A model generated the notes under the pieces. It was not told the DNA's origin and ran no database searches. It saw only the letters and a program-made list of their open reading frames with translations. A stretch of DNA of 64,000 nucleotides. Source: CAIJXB01 sp964439595 (GTDB lineage: Bacteria > Chlamydiota > Chlamydiia > Chlamydiales > Rhabdochlamydiaceae). Below are positions 59,113-64,000 of this stretch, piece after piece (the first letter of the stretch is position 1; each line of letters begins with the position of its first letter). The stretch is taken from assembly GCA_964439595.1 (NCBI GenBank), contig CAYTOK010000003.1, positions 62,001 to 126,000 on the forward strand, given 5' to 3'. Both the position numbers and the translations under genes were made by a program.

Positions 59113-62100
59113 ATGGGCTTTGTTCCTTTACATGTGCATTCACAGTATTCGATTTTAAATTCTACTATTTCGGTAGAAAATCTCGTTTCTCATGCAGCTA
59201 AGATGGGCTGCTCTTCACTGGCTTTAACAGACCAAGGGAATATGTTTGGTGCTGTAGAATTTTACAAAGAGTGTCGAGCTGCTAAAATTAAACCTATTTT
59301 AGGATGTGAACTTCATCTTGCTCCTTTTTCTCGCTTAGATAAAAAAAGAATTCCGGGTTTTTCTGCCGGGTATCCTCTTATCCTTCTAGTTAAAAACATG
59401 GAGGGATATAGAAATTTATGTAAATTAACGTCTTATGCGCATTTAGAGGGTTTTTATTATACGCCTCGTATAGATAGAGAGCTTTTAGAAAAATTTTCAG
59501 AAGGTCTTATTTGCCTATCTGGTCCTTTAAACAGCAAAGTGGCTTCTTGGATAATCCAAGATAAAGAAGCTGAGCTTTTAGAAGAGATTGCTTGGTTGCA
59601 GGGCGTTTTTAAAGAAGATTTATATTTTGAAGTTCAAAGACATGCAATGTCCTTAGAGCAGATTGCGCAAGACGGTATGAATCAAGAGCCTTGGTTATAT
59701 CAAAAACACGTGGAATTTGTAGCAAACCAAGAAAAAGTAATAGAAGCTTTAAAAAAACTTTCAGAGGAAAAAGGAATTCCTTGTGTTGTAACACAAGATA
59801 TCCAATACCTTAAAAAAGAGGATTGGAGAGCTCATGAAATTCTTATGAATATCCAATCAGGAGAGCCTTGTGAAATCTTAGAAAAAGATTCTGCTGGTAA
59901 TGTCAAGGGGCGCGTGTTAAATCCTAAAAGAGATGTGATGCCCTCTCACGAGTTTTATTTCAAAACAGAAGAGCAAATGAGGTCTTTATTTGCTGATATG
60001 CCGCAGGCAATAGCAAATACACAGATAGTTGCAGATAAGTGCTTGTTTGATTTTGATTTTAAAACGAAATATTATCCTGTTTTTGTTCCCCCTCATCTAG
60101 AAGGATCTACCTATACTGCAGCAGAAAGAGAACTGGAATCTGAAAAGTTTTTAAGGAATCTTTGTGCCGAGGGAATAAGTAAAAGGTATACTCCTGAAGT
60201 ATTGAAAAAGGTACAGGAAAAATACCCGGATAAAGATCCTATGGAAGTAGTCCGTACTAGATTGGCGTATGAGCTCGATATTATCACATCTAAAGGGATG
60301 GGAGACTACTTACTTATTGTATATGACTTCATTGCTTGGGCTAAAAGACAAGGTATTCCTATGGGACCTGGAAGGGGATCAGGGGCAGGTTCTATTATCC
60401 TATACTTGATAGGCATTACCGATATAGAACCTCTTCGATTTTATCTTTTCTTTGAAAGGTTTATTAATCCTGAGAGAGTTTCCTATCCCGATATCGACGT
60501 GGATATTTGTATGGAAAGAAGGCAGGAAGTTATAGATTATACCGTCCAGAAATATGGAAAAGATAGAGTGGCGCAGATCATTACTTTTGGAACTATGAAA
60601 GCGAAAATGGTTTTAAAGGATGTAGGGAGGGTTTTAAGTGTCCCTCTTGCTAAAGTGAATGCACTCGCTAAGCTAGTTCCTGAGGATCTTAACATGACTT
60701 TAGAAAAAGCCTTAGAGATGGATCCTGATTTTAGGGCTCAGTATGATAATGACCTAGAAATTCATAATTTAATTGACATAGCGTTAAAGTTAGAAGGCTC
60801 GGTCCGCAATACGGGAATTCATGCGGCGGGATTAATTATTGGAGGACAGCCCCTCATGGAGAATATTCCTCTATGTTCTCCTAAAGATTCAGAAATGGCT
60901 GTTACACAATTTTCTATGAAACCTGTTGAGTCTGTCGGTCTTTTGAAGATTGACTTTTTAGGACTGAAAACACTTAGTTCGATCCAAAAAGCTGTTGATG
61001 CGATTGCAGAAAGTAGGGGCATTACGCTTGCTTGGGCGAATCTTCCTTTAGAGGATAAAGCGACATTTGACTTGTTAAATCAAGGAAAAACGCAAGGGGT
61101 ATTCCAGTTAGAATCTGGCGGAATGCAGGAGCTAGCCAAGCAGCTACATATTGATAAGTTTGAAGAGATCATAGCTGTCGGAGCTCTTTATAGACCAGGT
61201 CCTATGGAGATGATCCCATCTTTTATTCAAAGAAAGCATGGTAAAGAAGCTATTGATAATGACCATCCATGGATGGAAAGTATCTTAGCTGAGACGTATG
61301 GAATTATGGTGTATCAAGAGCAGGTAATGCAGATAGCAAGTAAACTTGCTAACTATTCTCTTGGGGAGGGGGATGTTTTACGCCGAGCGATGGGGAAAAA
61401 AGATAAAGAAGAGATGGCTAGCCAAAGAGAGAAGTTCAAACGAGGGGCTTTAGAAAATCAAATTGACGAGTCTTTATCGATGAAGATTTTTGATAAAATT
61501 GAAAAGTTTGCTTCCTATGGATTTAACAAATCTCACGCTGCCGCTTACGGATATCTGACTTACGTTACAGCTTATTTAAAAGCTAATTATCCTATGGAGT
61601 GGATGGCTGCTTTAATGACGTCGGATAGAGACGATACGACAAAGGTAGCAAAGCTCATTAGGGAAAGTCGTAGTGCCGGTATAGAAATTCTTCCTCCTAG
61701 CGTAAATGAGTCCGATAAAGAATTTAGGGCAACGCCTTCGGGGATTCGATTTGCTATGCTTGGGATTAAAGGTGTGGGGGAAGGAGTTGTTGAAGCTATT
61801 ATAAAAGAGAGGAAATCTAAAGGCATTTTTGTTTCTTTATATGACTTTATTCGAAGAATTGATCAAAAAAAGGTGGGAAAAAAGGTTATAGAAAGTTTGA
61901 TTGAAGCTGGGTGTTTTGATTTTACTTCATGGAGTCGGGCGGCGCTTGTAGCAAGTGTAGACCCCATGTTTATGACAGTTTCAAAAGAGCAAAAAGAAAG
62001 AGAAAGGGGAGTACTTGATTTCTTTTCTTTATTAGAAGAAAGCGCTGAAGATAAATTTAGCATAGAGCCCACAGTTTCAGTAGAAGTGAGCCGGCAGCAG

Positions 62101-62901
62101 ATTTTAAAAAGAGAATACGAACTATTAGGGTTTTACCTTAGGGAGCATCCTCTTGATGACTTCAAACATTTATTGGCATCTTTTTCCTGTTGCCCCCTGG
62201 CTGATTTTCATAAGTTAGAAAAAACAGCGATTTGTCGATCTATGTTTATTATAGAATCTGTTGCTATTAAAGTTTCTGCCAAGACGCAAAAAAAATTCGC
62301 TATATTGATAATTAGCGACGGAATTGAGAGTTTTGAGCTCGCAGTTTGGTCAGAAGTATATGAACAGGTTCATCATTTACTTGTAGAGACACAGCTTATT
62401 TATGCAGTGCTTCAGGTAGAGCAGCAACAAGACGACGTAAAGCTACAGTGTCGTTGGATGATGGATCTTACTAAAGTTGATGAAGATGCTCTTGCGCTTT
62501 GTGATGAAATGTACGATAAAGCTAAGTCTCAATTGAAGATGCTCGAATTACGAGAAAGTAGACAGCAGGGAAGTGGCTCCAAGGTAAAGGCTTCTAAAGA
62601 AGAAAAAACAGAGAAAAATATGATATCATCTCTTAAAATCGTTGTAGATATAAATCTTGTTCGGCTTTCTCATATTTTACAGCTAAAACAAATTTTTCGC
62701 AGTAATGCTGGAGACACGTCTTTAACCGTAGAGTTTACCAAGAATTCTACTAGAATCGCTTCTTTAGCCATTGCCTCCGAATGGGGGGTGTCTTGGAGTA
62801 AAGAGCTAGAAGAAGTTATTTCTAAGGTGATGTCTGTTAAGTTAGTAGAAGTGCATAATAGTTTAGAATTAGATAAGAAGTCTTATAAAAAACAATCTTG
62901 A
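59113..62901 (+). CDS. dnaE: DNA polymerase III alpha subunit
   Basis: The replicative polymerase. The 1262 residues include the N-terminal PHP domain (VPLHVHSQYS, LTDQGNMFGAVEF), the palm with the catalytic Asp pair YPDIDVDICMERRQE and GPGRGSGAGS, a third acidic segment LLKIDFLGLKTL, the fingers RPGPMEMIPSFI and MVYQEQVMQIA, HhH-region IKGVGEGVVEAI, and an OB domain near 1020-1110. It is about 100 residues longer than E. coli DnaE, at the C-terminus. I chose ATG 59113 because homologues begin right before the PHP motif; gcggggg lies upstream. It faces the same way as the 694-residue gene before it and the BamD-like gene after it. Confidence 0.96.
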   Translation: MGFVPLHVHSQYSILNSTISVENLVSHAAKMGCSSLALTDQGNMFGAVEFYKECRAAKIKPILGCELHLAPFSRLDKKRIPGFSAGYPLILLVKNMEGYRNLCKLTSYAHLEGFYYTPRIDRELLEKFSEGLICLSGPLNSKVASWIIQDKEAELLEEIAWLQGVFKEDLYFEVQRHAMSLEQIAQDGMNQEPWLYQKHVEFVANQEKVIEALKKLSEEKGIPCVVTQDIQYLKKEDWRAHEILMNIQSGEPCEILEKDSAGNVKGRVLNPKRDVMPSHEFYFKTEEQMRSLFADMPQAIANTQIVADKCLFDFDFKTKYYPVFVPPHLEGSTYTAAERELESEKFLRNLCAEGISKRYTPEVLKKVQEKYPDKDPMEVVRTRLAYELDIITSKGMGDYLLIVYDFIAWAKRQGIPMGPGRGSGAGSIILYLIGITDIEPLRFYLFFERFINPERVSYPDIDVDICMERRQEVIDYTVQKYGKDRVAQIITFGTMKAKMVLKDVGRVLSVPLAKVNALAKLVPEDLNMTLEKALEMDPDFRAQYDNDLEIHNLIDIALKLEGSVRNTGIHAAGLIIGGQPLMENIPLCSPKDSEMAVTQFSMKPVESVGLLKIDFLGLKTLSSIQKAVDAIAESRGITLAWANLPLEDKATFDLLNQGKTQGVFQLESGGMQELAKQLHIDKFEEIIAVGALYRPGPMEMIPSFIQRKHGKEAIDNDHPWMESILAETYGIMVYQEQVMQIASKLANYSLGEGDVLRRAMGKKDKEEMASQREKFKRGALENQIDESLSMKIFDKIEKFASYGFNKSHAAAYGYLTYVTAYLKANYPMEWMAALMTSDRDDTTKVAKLIRESRSAGIEILPPSVNESDKEFRATPSGIRFAMLGIKGVGEGVVEAIIKERKSKGIFVSLYDFIRRIDQKKVGKKVIESLIEAGCFDFTSWSRAALVASVDPMFMTVSKEQKERERGVLDFFSLLEESAEDKFSIEPTVSVEVSRQQILKREYELLGFYLREHPLDDFKHLLASFSCCPLADFHKLEKTAICRSMFIIESVAIKVSAKTQKKFAILIISDGIESFELAVWSEVYEQVHHLLVETQLIYAVLQVEQQQDDVKLQCRWMMDLTKVDEDALALCDEMYDKAKSQLKMLELRESRQQGSGSKVKASKEEKTEKNMISSLKIVVDINLVRLSHILQLKQIFRSNAGDTSLTVEFTKNSTRIASLAIASEWGVSWSKELEEVISKVMSVKLVEVHNSLELDKKSYKKQS

Positions 62902-62903
62902 AT

Positions 62904-62923
62904 TAACTAAGATAGTTATTTTT
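62904..62923 (+). terminator. Weak terminator candidate after dnaE
   Basis: A 6-bp stem taacta / tagtta with a 3-base loop followed by tttttataa, starting 3 bases after the dnaE stop. Low GC content makes it weak. Confidence 0.4.
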
Positions 62924-63039
62924 ATAATTGTTTATTTTATTTTGTTGAGTGTTGCTTTATTCTAAAATAGAAATAAGTCGATTGACGTTTTTTAGCTGAC
63001 CTGTTTTACTATTTTAAACGAACTTGTGGAGTATTTTTT

Positions 63040-64000
63040 ATGAAGTCGATAATTCTTTTTACGGTAGGAGTTTTAAGTCTGCCGATTGCTTCGCATGCTG
63101 CTTACACCGTCAAAGATGGGAGGCTAATCAATGTTCATGAACTTGCTACATTATCTGTCCAAGAACACTACTCGTTATTAAAAGAAGCTGTTGATGAGAA
63201 AAGCTGGCTTGAAGTGATTAAGCAGGGGCGTATATTAATTAAAAATTTTCCCACAGCTGTTTTTGCTTTGGATTCTTATTTTTATTTAGGCGTTGCTTAT
63301 TTTAACATGCAGGAACTAGACTTTGCTAATGAAAACTTTGGGTTGTATTTGAAAAAGCAAACCTCTCCTAAGTTTTTTGAAGAAGCTGTTCAATATAAGT
63401 TTGCTATTGCTAAGCAGTTTGAAAAGGGAGAGAAAAGACGCCTATTTGGTAAAGAAGATTTGCCTAAGTGGATGCCTGCTCGTCAAGAAGCGATAGCTAT
63501 TTATGATGAAGTTATAATGGCTCTTCCTCAGCATGATTTGGCAGTAGAAGCCCTTTTTGGAAAAGCAAGGGTTCTTTTACAAGAAGAAGAATTTAAATCT
63601 AGTATTGAGACTTTACAAACGTTGCTTAGAAGGTTTCCAAAGCATCCCTTAGCCTGTGACAGTTACATTGCTATTATAGATATTTATCGAGAGCAGGCAG
63701 AAAAAGAGTATCCTGATCCAGATTATTTAGATTTAGCAGAGATTACTCTTAGAAAGTTTAGAATAGAGTTTCCTGGGGAGTCAAAAGTAGCAGAGGCGGA
63801 ACGTATTTTAGTGGATATGGCCGAAATTTATGCGAAAGCTCTTTATAAAACGGCGGAGTTTTATGAAAGAACTCGCAAACCCGCAGCTGCCATGATTTAT
63901 TATAATAAGATACTTGCTAAGTATCCTCTTACGCAAACGGCGCAAAGATCGCAAAAACGATTTGATGTTTTGCAGTCTAGGCAAAAGAAAAAAGAAGTAA
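63040..64000 (+). CDS. BamD-like TPR outer-membrane assembly protein (3' end outside window)
   Basis: An ATG at 63040 (gtggag upstream) opens a frame that runs to the edge with no stop, 320 codons. The N-terminus is a signal peptide (MKSIILFTVGVLSLPIASHA) without a lipobox, unlike E. coli BamD. The rest is helical tetratricopeptide-like: ALDSYFYLGVAYFNMQELDFA, ALFGKARVLLQEEEFKSSIE, YLDLAEITLRKFRIEFPGES and ERTRKPAAAMIYYNKILAKYP, the last being the motif of the BamD/YfiO family. BamD helps fold beta-barrels such as the MOMP-like protein here. C. trachomatis has a similar gene after dnaE (CT547 region, from memory). Confidence 0.6.
   Translation, partial: MKSIILFTVGVLSLPIASHAAYTVKDGRLINVHELATLSVQEHYSLLKEAVDEKSWLEVIKQGRILIKNFPTAVFALDSYFYLGVAYFNMQELDFANENFGLYLKKQTSPKFFEEAVQYKFAIAKQFEKGEKRRLFGKEDLPKWMPARQEAIAIYDEVIMALPQHDLAVEALFGKARVLLQEEEFKSSIETLQTLLRRFPKHPLACDSYIAIIDIYREQAEKEYPDPDYLDLAEITLRKFRIEFPGESKVAEAERILVDMAEIYAKALYKTAEFYERTRKPAAAMIYYNKILAKYPLTQTAQRSQKRFDVLQSRQKKKEV

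Overview
The window is AT-rich bacterial chromosome and I read it as a member of the Chlamydiota, most likely an environmental (amoeba- or arthropod-associated) lineage rather than Chlamydia proper. The case rests on marker genes (Euo-type late-gene repressor, CT441-type tail-specific protease, one fused SecDF, Mip-type FKBP, Inc-like bilobed hydrophobic proteins) and on gene neighbourhoods that, from memory, match C. trachomatis blocks: tatD-sdhC-sdhA-sdhB (CT594-591), nth-mnmE (CT697-698), gpsA next to a UDP-sugar pyrophosphorylase (CT714-715), tsp/gltX/euo/recJ/secDF/uppS/cdsA/cmk/plsC (CT441-453), trxA-trmL-mip (CT539-541) and dnaE followed by a TPR outer-membrane protein (CT545-547). A glycosyltransferase set, an RHS/YD protein and long repeat proteins argue for a larger environmental genome. 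Family or genus is not decided. A run of exactly 100 N (11408-11507) shows this is a draft scaffold.

Layout. 1-4.0 kb: tatD tail and succinate dehydrogenase operon. 4.1-7.8 kb: accessory genes (zinc-ribbon membrane protein, GT11 fucosyltransferase-like protein, Inc-like protein, orphan). 7.9-10.8 kb: secA. 11.1-14.1 kb: gapped gene and a 749-residue protein with thirty 19-residue repeats. 14.3-17.4 kb: ruvC-ruvA-mnmE-nth operon (minus strand). 17.9-22.7 kb: GT9 heptosyltransferase-like gene, UDP-sugar pyrophosphorylase, gpsA, bifunctional NAD(P)HX repair enzyme. 22.7-29.8 kb: PagL-like lipid A deacylase, DxD glycosyltransferase-like gene, large RHS/YD-repeat protein. 29.8-35.5 kb: CysJ-like reductase, tiny lipoprotein, gltX, tsp, euo. 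35.5-44.5 kb: small hydrophobic protein, GT25 glycosyltransferase, rlmD-like methyltransferase, recJ, secDF. 44.8-49.1 kb: TPR protein, a purA remnant, uppS-cdsA-cmk-plsC. 49.1-51.2 kb: Lpg1974/MOMP-like outer-membrane protein, His/Asp-rich lipoprotein, tRNA-Leu(CAG), hydrophobic protein. 51.8-55.6 kb: trxA, a fused symporter/solute-binding protein, trmL, mip. 55.9-64.0 kb: two unknown proteins, dnaE and a BamD-like TPR protein that runs off the end.

How the genes fit together. Much of the window serves the cell envelope: secA and secDF export proteins; uppS, cdsA, plsC and gpsA make lipid carrier and phospholipid; GT9, GT11, GT25, a DxD glycosyltransferase and a PagL-like deacylase could modify surface glycans and lipid A; MOMP-like and BamD-like proteins and lipoproteins build the outer membrane. 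Accessory genes (Inc-like proteins, repeat protein, RHS protein, fused transporter) are the host-interaction candidates. I found no CRISPR array, prophage, insertion sequence or obvious integrated element.
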